NCBI GenBank assembly: GCA_012295275.1
Contig: CM022677.1
Location: 1,916,280 to 1,929,854 of the forward strand
Origin: Chrysomallon squamiferum
Taxonomy: Eukaryota > Mollusca > Gastropoda > Neomphalida > Peltospiridae
Direction: 5' to 3'
Length of the DNA stretch: 13,575 bases
This document shows positions 1 through 8,575 of this stretch, piece after piece (position 1 is the stretch's first letter; each line of letters starts with the position of its first letter). Position numbers and translations under genes: made by a program. The notes under the pieces were generated by a model. The model saw only the letters and a list, made by a program, of their open reading frames with translations, had not been told where the DNA came from and searched no databases.

Positions 1-203
1 ACCAAGGATTTCATGTAAGAGAGAACACAGTTCCTGAGAATTCACTTCATTTGTTAAAGTGTGTTTTAAACATTACTATTTCTGTCATTTCAAATCTTTA
101 ATTTTTAAACCGAGTAATTCGACGCTCGATACATGGATCGATAGATCATAACATTACATCATTTCCAGGGCAAACGGGGAAAACCCTGTACAAAAATAAC
201 TGT

Positions 204-261
204 CCAATCAAAATATTTGATTTGATCGGTGACATTCGGACTTTTCAAATACGTATAAATA
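204..261 (+). promoter_or_regulatory. candidate CCAAT/TATA core promoter
   Basis: A CCAAT box lies at 204-208 and a TATAAATA sequence at 254-261, 46 bases downstream. This order and spacing resemble a classical RNA polymerase II promoter and would place a start near 285-290, upstream of the possible first exon of the plus-strand gene. In AT-rich DNA such motifs also arise by chance, so transcript 5' ends are needed to support it. Confidence 0.25.
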
Positions 262-289
262 TAATAATATGTTATTCTGCTAACCATCA

Positions 290-691
290 GCGATTTACTA
301 AACCACTAATACTGAAGCGTATTAATTCAAAACTCTCCTTTTCTTAGCAATACCACAAATAATAATACTAAATCAAATAGCACCTGTATACATTCTTGCC
401 TGCATCTATTTTTAGATGACGCTGCAATCGGTAGCTCCGCCCACTTGGCTGAATTCTTGTAACAACTCGCCACTTTTAGACAACATCTGATAGATAAACA
501 GCTCAAGTTTAAATGTTAGTCATTGAAGTTTCATAACAGAATAGTTACAAACAAAACAGTGTTGTTACAGCAAATACACAAGTGATTAAAACCCGAGAAA
601 ACACCGGTATGTTTTATCGGTTTCGGTAAAGGATTTCCCAAACATGCACAAGATGGAGAAAAATGTCAGCGCTGAGAACAGAACTGTGGAT
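290..691 (+). other. possible non-coding first exon with donor sites at 606/607 and 691/692
   Basis: Two good 5' splice sites are present: CCG|GTATGT after 606 and GAT|GTAAGT after 691. A short frame opens at ATG 644 (or 653) and runs to the second donor. Joining it to any of the later exons I can see gives a stop within a few dozen codons, so it looks like a 5' untranslated exon with an upstream ORF rather than the true protein start. The unspliced 94-codon frame at 644-928 runs through the donor and is unlikely to be a gene. The transcript start is a guess from the TATA box. Confidence 0.25.
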
Positions 692-1267
692 GTAAGTACT
701 TCAGTACTGACAGTGGTACGAAGAATGTTTATATCACATCAAGTGTGGAGCTCAGGTAGATCTACGTGTTTTCTCTATAATAAAAGTAAGGGGTGTGTCG
801 GGGATTACGTTTTGACATGTCTGGAGTCTGGACAGTACCAACAGCCGTATTTAATCCTTCTCAGTTTTGAACAAACATACAGGAGCCATTCCATAGAGTT
901 TAATTATGTGTATTCAGTAAAACAATAACAACAGCAATAATAACAACAACGTTTATAAGTTTACCTCTTTGTTATTATTTATGTTTGCTGTTTTTTTTGC
1001 TATCATTTTTATTTATTTAATTAATTATTTTTTTAATCTATTTTTGTTTGTTTTTTGTTCTTATTTTATTTTTTATTTATTAATCATGAAGAGATTAAAT
1101 AAACTGGTAAATAAAATTAAACTAAGGAACAAACAGATTAGTTCACTTTCATTTTGTACATCACTGCTTTGCAAAATAAAAAATATTTTCGAAATGTTTC
1201 TTTTACTAAATCACAAATATTTTATTTCATTTCATAAAATAAGATAAAATAATAATGAATATATTAA

Positions 1268-1315
<48 letters not shown>

Positions 1316-1690
1316 TTTCTGTATTTTAAATAATTTACATGTTTAGTAATAGGACATTTATACCTAAAAATTGTGTTGACATATTAAAATCAAACTGCAG
1401 TTTCAAAATGTCTGATACTAAGACAATGTTTATTTTTTAAAAGGTCTGTTTGGAAGGTGGGTAGAAGCTTGTAAAAGTGATTCCTGAGAGCAAAGTCTAC
1501 GTTTGAGGAACTACTCAAAGCTCTGTTGATCTGTACCAGAGCAAACCACAGTGTCCTGAGACTTTGAAATAGCCACATATGTCATGAGATAAAGTCTGAA
1601 ACACACATCACAATTCAGGTTTGCTTCTGTCACGTAACTGAGTACTCTGATGCACATACAGAAGGAAAGTCTGTCTGCTCTCTGATAGAA
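692..1690. other. no gene seen; AT-rich probable intron
   Basis: This stretch is T-rich or A-rich with scattered stops in all frames. The short frames at 969-1247 (plus, Phe/Ile/Leu-rich) and 1390-1578 (minus) have no recognisable protein features and match low-complexity composition. It contains the ATT microsatellite listed separately. If the first exon is at about 290-691, this is part of a long first intron. Confidence 0.5.
1268..1315. repeat. (ATT)16 microsatellite
   Basis: Sixteen uninterrupted ATT triplets, read directly. It lies in non-coding AT-rich DNA. Confidence 0.97.
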
Positions 1691-1693
1691 TTA

Positions 1694-1740
1694 TACGTCA
1701 GTGAATCACGTGCTTGTCACGTGTCCTTGAGCTGACGTCA
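1694..1740. promoter_or_regulatory. cluster of two CACGTG E-boxes between CRE motifs
   Basis: Within 47 bases there are a CRE half-site TACGTCA (1694-1700), E-box CACGTG (1707-1712), a second CACGTG (1718-1723) and a full palindromic CRE TGACGTCA (1733-1740). Both E-boxes sit in the same 7-base context, TCACGTG, 11 bases apart (about one helical turn). CACGTG binds bHLH-zip factors (MITF/TFE/USF/MYC type) and TGACGTCA binds CREB/ATF-type bZIP factors. CpG-containing palindromes at this density stand out in AT-rich surroundings. It could be an enhancer or alternative promoter for the plus-strand gene; this is inferred from motifs only. Confidence 0.4.
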
Positions 1741-2557
1741 GCCTGTCCTGTCAACAAGTTCACTAACATTCTGTGCTGTCCATTATGTTGTTTACAGATT
1801 CCACGTTATTATTTTTACATCAGAGAGGCTTTGTCAGGCTTCCCTTTTGTGGCCTGCATCAACTTGATACTGAAGTATTTTGTCAGTTCTAGCAGTGAGC
1901 ATCATAATCATGTAGCTGTTTGTCAAAGATGAAGAAGTCATTTGCATTTAGCAGCATTTCCCAAACATGTTGTCTCATTCTTTAGGTGTCCCCTGATGTT
2001 TTCTTCTAAGAGTCTTGTGTGTAAGAGTTGTCTTCAGTTGGAAAGCTTGAGATGAATGATTTAATTACAGCCTTTTCTTCATCTGATCTCGGATGTTTTG
2101 TTTTTATTTTGAAATATTTTTACATTAATTACAAAATATGTCATGAAAATAAAAACTGTGTGAAGCTGTGTTCATCATAATTAGTAAGTATTGTATCATA
2201 GTTATTAATAAGATATATGATAGATTTATTTTTATAGTGTCTCTGTTTTATTGACATGAATTTCTGTTGTGGACTCAGTCTTTTAAAGACTGATCATAGG
2301 TTCTTTAATGTTTAAGCCATTCTTCTAATTATTGGCTTTTTAATGTTTAAATATTTATTTTTCATTCTTTCAATATTTTGTTAAAATATTTAAAATCATT
2401 TTTGATAATTTATAATTTTATTTTTTCAATTTCTTCTTGTTCTTATTATTTTAAAAGTTTAACTACACTTTTTTGTTATTTTATTCTTACTTATACTGTA
2501 AACAGAAAGTAGTACTATTATATCATGATTAATATTAGAATTATGCAAGTGCCTGTT

Positions 2558-2560
<3 letters not shown>
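1741..2560. other. no gene seen; AT-rich non-coding stretch
   Basis: The only longer frame (1714-1932, plus) overlaps the E-box/CRE cluster and shows no recognisable features or clear splice boundaries. The remainder is T-rich, with many stops on both strands. Confidence 0.45.
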
Positions 2561-2617
<57 letters not shown>

Positions 2618-2652
2618 GTAGTAATAGTAGTAGTAGCAGTAGTAGTAGCAGT
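2561..2652. repeat. compound (ATT)18-(AGT)n microsatellite
   Basis: Eighteen ATT triplets (2561-2614) pass directly into an AGT run (2617-2652) with AAT and AGC interruptions. The plus frame across it gives poly-Ile then Val/Ala-rich residues, which is a repeat artefact. Confidence 0.95.
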
Positions 2653-2757
2653 CTATGAAGAAATTTTTTATAATTGTAGGTTTTACAGTAATATTCTGTT
2701 GACTCAGTCTATGAAGGAATTTTATATACTTGTATGTTTTTGCAGTAATACTCTAAT
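2649..2757. repeat. two-copy tandem duplication, period 56 bp
   Basis: CAGTCTATGAAG at 2649 recurs at 2705. Both copies continue with AATTTT, then TTGTA, then a CAGTAAT(A/AC)TCT-like block. The copies are diverged by several substitutions and small indels, so this is an old local duplication next to the microsatellite. Confidence 0.6.
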
Positions 2758-2816
2758 CTGTTATTGCTCAAATTTTAAAAAATTCAGAGTTAATCACTGA
2801 AAATTAAAATTTAGTT

Positions 2817-2850
2817 ATTATTATTGTTGTTGTTGTTATTATTATTATTT
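2817..2850. repeat. short ATT/GTT compound microsatellite
   Basis: ATT triplets, then GTT triplets, then ATT triplets again, read directly in non-coding DNA. Confidence 0.85.
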
Positions 2851-2975
2851 GGTATTTATTATTCTTGAATATATCATTATTTCTTTCTTTTCTTATTTTT
2901 TAACAACTTATCTGTAACTAAATGTTTTTCTTGATTCTTGTGTATCTTTTCACCACATATATTTCTCTGTTTCAG

Positions 2976-3099
2976 GCTAAATCAAAGTTACAAAAATACC
3001 TCGTGTGGATCATTTTATCAAGTTTATGCGGAAGGTCAGAAGTGATAGGAATAGCTGAATCCACTGAAAATTAACTCAAATAGATATGTTTGTACAAAG
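2976..3099 (+). other. probable 5' untranslated exon of the plus-strand gene
   Basis: A strong acceptor (pyrimidine-rich tract ending CTGTTTCAG) precedes 2976 and a consensus donor AAAG|GTAAGA follows 3099; a weaker donor AAG|GTCAGA follows 3034. All three frames close within the 124-base exon or soon after joining the next one, and the next exon has a TGA just before its ATG, so I read it as untranslated. It carries a short upstream ORF beginning at the ATG in TTTATGCGG. Confidence 0.45.
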
Positions 3100-3205
3100 G
3101 TAAGAATTTTGAAATTCTCCAACCACAGAACTGAACATATTAGAGCTTCACTGGACCAGTTATTGGACAACATAATTGTCGTTTTAAATTTCTTTAATTT
3201 GTAAT

Positions 3206-3232
3206 AAAAAAAAAAAAAAAAAAAAAAAAAAA
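3206..3232. repeat. poly(A) tract, 27 A
   Basis: Uninterrupted run of adenines in the intron between the 5' untranslated exon and the first coding exon. It creates a spurious poly-Phe frame on the minus strand at 3036-3272. Confidence 0.95.
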
Positions 3233-3525
3233 CAGATAATAGAAATATGAAGAAATAGTATTTGATTAACATCTAGTATTAGTTCAAAACAAACGTGTTA
3301 CAGCCTTAAATAGAAAATTGCAAGGTATATAATATTGAATCTTCTATTTACAAAACATATATTTATAAATGATTGAAATAGTTATTATTGCCAGAGTAAA
3401 TTTAGTTTGAATTACATGCCTCTAAACTAGGTATAGTAAGTATAGATAGATATATACAGACATACATGTTGAAGGGACAATATTTATTTAAAAATAACAT
3501 CCAACTACATTTTTTTACATTTCAG

Positions 3526-3649
3526 CATTTTGTTGATAAGACTGGACAGTTATTTCCTGACCGATGACTAGCAGATCATTTTACTTCCCACCCACAATCA
3601 GCCAGGAAGCCACCTTCAAAAAGAAGAAGTTAAATATGGCTACTCAAGG
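3526..3649 (+). CDS. unrecognised plus-strand gene, first coding exon (start codon 3564)
   Basis: The exon follows a long T-rich tract ending TTTCAG and ends CAAGG|GTAGGT. The chosen start is ATG 3564: an in-frame TGA lies at 3558-3560, one codon before it, so the frame cannot extend upstream. It encodes 28 complete residues plus two bases (phase 2). The peptide begins MTSRSFYFPPTI and has a basic run KKKK near residues 19-22 that could serve as a nuclear localisation signal. I do not recognise the protein. Support comes from splice sites and from phase agreement with the next exon, which supplies the missing base to complete a Gly codon. No signal peptide is visible. Confidence 0.5.
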
Positions 3650-4174
3650 GTAGGTTTAATTAGTTTAGCTTTGATTTGAAACATGTGCCAACCTTTTTTT
3701 TTTTTCTTACATCTGTTCCAGTCTTCTTCATGCATAAGTAATCAATTCAAAACTTTCTTTATGAACCACAATCTACAAAAATATTCCACTAAACCAATAC
3801 CAGGGGACTAATCATTGTACAATCTTATTATAGTAAATTTTTTAAAATGCAATACATTTTTTTTCTATTATTACAAATGTGTATCTTTGTAAACAAAGCT
3901 TTTAACATTGCTTGTAATATTTAATTAACAGTTAAATTATTGCTAATTATATTTACTGACAGTACGAAATAAATAGAGAATTGCACAGTACAAGCCAATA
4001 TGTTGATGTTATTTATTTAAATTAATGCTAACTGCTGCATTTTTGCATATTTTAAATGTTAATTTTTTTTTAATTTAATGTTTTTGTGGCCATGTTTTTA
4101 ATGTGACATGATTAACATAGAAAACAAGAGATATGCAGTTTTGTATATTTACTGCACTGTTGTTGTTTTTTCAG
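3650..4174 (+). other. intron of the plus-strand gene
   Basis: GT-AG intron, 525 bases, with donor GTAGGT and a T-rich acceptor ending TTTTCAG. It is AT-rich with no other feature recognised. Confidence 0.45.
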
Positions 4175-4277
4175 ACAAGAAGCTGTTCTGTGTGTGGAGA
4201 ATGAAGACTTTGAAGATAATGTTACCAAAGAAGTAGAGGACAGTTTGATATGTGATCCAGTCAAACACATTCAAATA
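4175..4277 (+). CDS. unrecognised plus-strand gene, second coding exon
   Basis: Flanked by TTTTTTCAG at the 5' side and the donor GTAAGA at 4278. One base completes the Gly codon from the previous exon, followed by 34 codons, so it ends in phase 0. The encoded segment is acidic (motif ENEDFEDN, then KEVEDS) and ends near DPVKHIQI. No domain is recognised. The frame stays open past the donor to 4436, but the consensus splice site and a composition change argue that the coding part stops at 4277. Confidence 0.5.
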
Positions 4278-4615
4278 GTAAGAATAAACATATACAAAAT
4301 GTGTACACACATGACAATGCAAACACATTTATTTCCAGACTGCAAGTTTACTTTATATTGTGAGATAAAAAATGGTGATGCACATGTGTATTTTACACAC
4401 AAACACAGACAGAGAAGAAAAATACCTCTCATTTAAAAAGTACATTTATTAGCATAATAATATTAAGTAATAAAATTCAGCACTGAATTCACAGTGGTTT
4501 CACTTGTTGAAAATAAATGTCACACAATCTGTTTAACACGTTCTGCATAAAAACAGAAATAATCCTGTAACAAACAAATCCTTTCTTCTGGACACCACAA
4601 ATTCACTCAAATCAG

Positions 4616-4839
4616 CTCCAGACACCAGTAGTTGGCCCTGGACTTGAGAATAGCACATGTGGTCCTCTCTCACATGCAGTAAGTCAGTATTTTCAAGATA
4701 AAAACTGGGGAAAGCAGAAAAACTTTTTCAGAGATCTCTGGCTGAATATGAAGACTCGATTGGTCCAGTTCTTTCCTTTCTCACACACCTGTCTATCAGT
4801 TGTAGCATTTAGAACTCAAAAAGCTGAATTCACAATCAG
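4616..4839 (+). CDS. unrecognised plus-strand gene, third coding exon
   Basis: An open frame runs from the TAA at 4568-4570 to the TAG at 4859-4861. A pyrimidine-rich stretch near 4580 and ATCAG at 4611-4615 give a phase-0 acceptor; CCAG ending at 4621 is an alternative six bases on, also phase 0. Donor CAG|GTCACA after 4839 leaves phase 2, which fits the next exon; CATG|GTTAGC after 4856 would leave phase 1. The roughly 74 encoded residues look protein-like, with an aromatic/basic stretch NFFRDLWLNMKTRL followed by a hydrophobic stretch around CLSVVAFR. This has a faint, unverified likeness to the DONSON segment containing SLYNLLKTKL, too weak to name the gene. Both donors are weak, so the 3' boundary is uncertain. 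Confidence 0.45.
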
Positions 4840-5021
4840 GTCACATCATGAACATGGTTAGCTGCTTTTTTTTATGTAATGTTCTACACCCTCTTTTCAG
4901 TATTCTTGCATAGTTAAATATTTTTGTTCTAATTAAAGATAATAAAAATTAGTCTGTGAAACTTTACCTTTTAAAATAGTTAAAAAATTGGGATCAATCG
5001 ATCGTTCTTTCCACCTTTTAG

Positions 5022-5196
5022 CCCAAAGAGAACTGCTGGCCTGATCTTCATTCAACAAACAATGTTTGTTAGTGATTTTAGTGATCTGACCTGCATACTG
5101 ATCACTAAGAGTCACTATCAGAGGCTGTATAAACTCGAGATTTCACACACAGTTCCAACATGTTATCTTGCAAAGTTTCTAAAATATTTTGTCTGA
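5022..5196 (+). CDS. unrecognised plus-strand gene, fourth coding exon or alternative last exon
   Basis: The acceptor is very good: TCTTTCCACCTTTTAG ends at 5021. One base completes a Ser codon from the third exon (phase 2), then 57 codons run to TGA 5194-5196. The segment includes SDFSDLTCILIT and KLEISHTVP and looks like a folded-protein sequence. An AATAAA lies at 5200-5205, so this could be a terminal exon. If it is internal, its donor must be phase 1 to join the exon at 5266; the candidates (A|GTGATT, A|GTGATC, A|GTCACT, T|GTTATC) are all weak. The opposite strand is also open here (4933-5115), which I treat as a shadow. Confidence 0.4.
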
Positions 5197-5265
5197 AATA
5201 ATAAACAACAAAACATTAACAATTAATTAAATGTAGTGAAACTGACACATATATACTGTCAGCAG

Positions 5266-5325
5266 ATCTGTTAGAGCAATTTGAAGGAAGTTATTTTGAA
5301 GAATTTTTCTCCCTCTGTTTGCAAG
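5266..5325 (+). CDS. unrecognised plus-strand gene, penultimate coding exon
   Basis: Sixty bases between acceptor GTCAGCAG (start 5266, or 5263 using the first AG) and donor CAAG|GTAAAA. It reads AT, 19 codons, G, so it needs a phase-1 upstream partner and leaves phase 1. The peptide is LLEQFEGSYFEEFFSLCLQ, acidic and amphipathic. Phase agreement with the last exon is exact (G + GG gives Gly). Its upstream partner is uncertain: the third exon through the 4856 donor, or the fourth exon through a weak internal donor. Confidence 0.45.
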
Positions 5326-5410
5326 GTAAAACTAACCAATATATATTTATGAAATGATAACATGCATTTAAAGCTTTAATTCACAAAAGGCGTTTTTTTT
5401 TATGTTTCAG

Positions 5411-5589
5411 GGGTTGAACCAATGCATTTCTTGTTCTTAGTTGTGGAGAATACAATTCTGAAAACTGATATTAATATGAAGAGGAAGCTAATGGAAAGTC
5501 AAAAACAGTATAAATTGTTGTCCAAACAGAAAACACTTACTTTTTCAGTTGAAGTTGTTGCTCAAGATAAAAAAAATAAAAAAATATAA
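5411..5589 (+). CDS. unrecognised plus-strand gene, last coding exon with stop codon
   Basis: The acceptor is a T-run followed by ATGTTTCAG, ending at 5410. Two bases complete Gly, then 58 codons lead to TAA 5587-5589. The peptide starts GVEPMHFLFLVVEN, with a short hydrophobic stretch, and becomes Lys-rich at the end (KNKKI). An AATAAA at 5705-5710 could be the polyadenylation signal; if so, the transcript would end at the edge of the minisatellite. The T-rich acceptor inside the exon (TTTTTCAG near 5547) leaves open a shorter alternative form. Product not recognised. Confidence 0.45.
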
Positions 5590-5704
5590 AACAACTTTTA
5601 AAATATTATACTGTGTTTGATACAAAATCATTTTTTGTCATATTTAAATTCCTTGTACCCAAATGTACTATTTTTACATATATTGGGAAAGGGAATATTT
5701 CCCT

Positions 5705-5710
5705 AATAAA
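5705..5710 (+). terminator. candidate polyadenylation signal AATAAA
   Basis: AATAAA 115 bases after the stop codon at 5589, just before the minisatellite begins. Other AATAAA matches occur at 5200-5205 and inside the A-rich 3' end of the last exon, so the choice is tentative. Confidence 0.3.
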
Positions 5711-5712
5711 CA

Positions 5713-8375
5713 GCTTCTCTTTAGATAACCTGTTATTTCTTACTCTGTGTAAGCTGTTATTTCTTACTCTGTGTAAGCTGTTATTTCTTACTCTGTGTAA
5801 GCTGTTATTTCTTACTCTGTGTAAGCTGCTATTTCTTACTCTGTGTAAGCTGCTATTTCTTACTCTGTGTAAGCTGTTATTTCTTACTCTGTGTAACCTG
5901 TTATTTCTTACTCTGTGTAAGCTGTTATTTCTTACTCTGTGTAAGCTGTTATTTCTTACTCTGTGTAAGCTGTTATTTCTTACTCTTTAGATAACCTGTT
6001 ATTTCTAACTCTGTGTAACCTGTTATTTCTTACTCTGTGTAAGCTGTTGTTTCTTACTCTGTGTAAGCTGTTATTTCTTACTCTGTGTAAGCTGTTATTT
6101 CTTACTCTGTGTAAGCTGCTATTTCTTACTCTGTGTAAGCTGCTATTTCTTACTCTGTGTAAGCTGTTATTTCTTACTCTGTGTAAGCTGTTATTTCTAA
6201 CTCTGTGTAAGCTGTTATTTCTTACTCTGTGTAAGCTGTTATTTCTAACTCTGTGTAAGCTGTTATTTCTAACTGTGTAAGCTGTTATTTCTTACTCTGT
6301 GTAAGCTGTTATTTCTAACTCTGTGTAAGCTGTTATTTCTTACTCTGTGTAAGCTGTTATTTCTAACTCTGTGTAAGCTGTTGTTTCTTACTCTGTGTAA
6401 GCTGTTATTTCTAACTCTGTGTAAGCTGTTGTTTCTTACTCTGTGTAAGCTGTTATTTCTTACTCTGTGTAAGCTGTTGTTTCTAACTCTGTGTAAGCTG
6501 TTATTTCTTACTCTGTGTAAGCTGTTGTTTCTTACTCTGTGTAAGCTGTTATTTCTTACTCTGTGTAAGCTGTTGTTTCTAACTCTGTGTAAGCTGTTAT
6601 TTTTACTCTGTAAGCTGTTATTTCTTACTCTGTGTAAGCTGTTATTTCTTACTCTGTGTAACCTGTTATTTCTTACTCTGTGTAAGCTGTTATTTCTTAC
6701 TCTGTGTAAGCTGCTATTTCTTACTCTGTGTAAGCTGCTATTTCTTACTCTGTGTAAGCTGTTATTTCTTACTCTGTGTAAGCTGTTATTTCTTACTCTG
6801 TGTAACCTGTTATTTCTTACTCTGTGTAAGCTGCTATTTTTTACCTGTGTAAGCTGTTATTTCTTACTCTGTGTAAGCTGCTATTTCTTACTCTGTGTAA
6901 GCTGTTATTTCTTACTCTGTGTAAGCTGTTATTTCTTACTCTGTGTAAGCTGTTATTTCTTACTCTGTGTAAGCTGTTATTTCTTTCTCTGTGTAAGCTG
7001 TTATTTCTTACTCTGTGTAAGCTGTTATTTCTTACTCTTTAGATAACCTGTTATTTCTTACTCTGTGTAAGCTGTTATTTCTTTCTCTGTGTAACCTGTT
7101 ATTTCTTACTCTGTGTAAGCTGTTATTTCTTACTCTTTAGATAACCTGTTATTTCTTACTCTGTGTAAGCTGTTATTTCTTACTCTGTGTAAGCTGTTAT
7201 TTCTTACTCTGTGTAAGCTGTTATTTCTTACTCTGTGTAAGCTGTTATTTCTAACTCTGTGTAAGCTGTTATTTCTTACTCTTTGTAAGCTGTTATTTCT
7301 TACTCTGTGTAAGCTGTTATTTCTTACTCTTTGTAAGCTGTTATTTCTTACTCTGTGTAAGCTGTTATTTCTGTTATTTACTCTGTGTAAGCTGTTATTT
7401 CTTACTCTGTGTAAGCTGTTATTTCTTACTCTTTGTAAGCTGTTATTTCTTACCTGTGTGTTATTTCTGTTATTTCTTACTCTTTGTAAGCTGTTATTTT
7501 TACTCTGTGTAAGCTGTTATTTCTTACTCTGTGTAAGCTGTTATTTCTTACTCTGTGTAAGCTGTTATTTCTTACTCTGTGTAAGCTGTTATTTCTTTCT
7601 CTGTGTAAGCTGTTATTTCTTACTCTGTGTAAGCTGTTATTTTTACTCTGTGTAAGCTGTTATTTCTTACTCTGTGTAAGCTGTTATTTTACTCTGTGTA
7701 AGCTGTTATTTCTAACCTGTGTAAGCTGTTATTTCTTACCTGTGTAACCTGTTATTTTTACTCTGTGTAAGCTGTTATTTCTTACTCTGTGTAACCTGTT
7801 ATTTTTTACCTGTGTAAGCTGTTATTTTTACTCTGTGTAACCTGTTATTTTTACTGTGTGTAAGCTGTTATTTCTTACTCTGTGTAAGCTGTTATTTCTT
7901 ACTCTGTGTAAGCTGTTATTTCTAACTCTGTGTAAGCTGTTATTTCTTACTCTGTGTAAGCTGTTATTTCTTACTCTGTGTAAGCTGTTATTTCTTACTC
8001 TGTGTAAGCTGTTATTTCTTACTCTGTGTAAGCTGTTATTTCTTACTCTGTGTAACCTGTTATTTCTTACTCTGTGTAACCTGTTATTTCTTACTCTGTG
8101 TAACCTGTTATTTCTTACTCTGTGTAAGCTGTTATTTCTTACTCTGTGTAAGCTGTTATTTTTACCTGTAAGCTGTTATTTTTACTCTGTGTAAGCTGTT
8201 ATTTCTTACTCTGTGTAAGCTGTTATTTCTTAGTCTGTGTAAGCTGTTATTTCTTACTCTGTGTAAGCTGTTATTTCTTAGTCTGTGTAAGCTGCTATTT
8301 CTTACTCTGTGTAACCTGTTATTTCTTACTGTGTGTAAGCTGTTATTTCTTACTCTGTGTAAGCTTTCGTTATTC
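5713..8375. repeat. 24-bp minisatellite array, about 110 units
   Basis: The array is built from a 24-bp unit (example: 5797-5820) whose core is CTTACTCTGTGTAAG. The core is an inverted repeat, CTTAC-TCTGT-GTAAG. Early units are nearly identical; from about 6840 shortened units such as TTTTTACCTGTG are common. Recurrent variants are CTGCTATT for CTGTTATT, GTAACC for GTAAGC, TCTAACTC for TCTTACTC, GTTGTTTC for GTTATTTC, and a 26-bp form with TTTAGATAACC. Because 24 is a multiple of three, two plus frames are stop-free and give LCKLLFLT-type or CVSCYFLL-type periodic peptides (frames at 5613-8194). These are by-products: frames break at indels, there is no start context, and variants are not codon-aware. 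The array runs into the gap, so its true length is unknown. Confidence 0.97.
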
Positions 8376-8575
8376 NNNNNNNNNNNNNNNNNNNNNNNNN
8401 NNNNNNNNNNNNNNNNNNNNNNNNNNNNNNNNNNNNNNNNNNNNNNNNNNNNNNNNNNNNNNNNNNNNNNNNNNNNNNNNNNNNNNNNNNNNNNNNNNNN
8501 NNNNNNNNNNNNNNNNNNNNNNNNNNNNNNNNNNNNNNNNNNNNNNNNNNNNNNNNNNNNNNNNNNNNNNNNNNN
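8376..8575. other. assembly gap of exactly 200 N
   Basis: Two hundred consecutive N, a round number typical of a placeholder. It begins 16 bases after the last recognisable repeat unit breaks down (AAGCTTTCGTTATTC), so the assembler probably failed in the minisatellite. The real distance may be much larger. Confidence 0.98.

Noticed and set aside
644-928. 94-codon plus frame as a gene
   Set aside because: It reads through a consensus GTAAGT donor at 692, shows no recognisable features, and joins in frame to no later exon.
4933-5115. Minus-strand frame with plausible acceptor and donor (TTATACAG ... AAAAG|GTAAAG)
   Set aside because: It lies antisense to the plus exon at 5022, which has a better acceptor and phase agreement with its neighbours. 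The peptide matches no DDX49 C-terminal sequence; a faint likeness to the PI3-kinase helical domain was too weak.
5613-8194. Long plus-strand frames encoding 8-residue periodic peptides (LCKLLFLT, CVSCYFLL)
   Set aside because: They follow from a 24-bp unit that lacks stops in two plus frames. Frames switch at indels, there is no start context, and variation is not biased to silent sites.
5713-8375. CRISPR-like array
   Set aside because: Units are contiguous with no unique spacers, and the DNA is eukaryotic.
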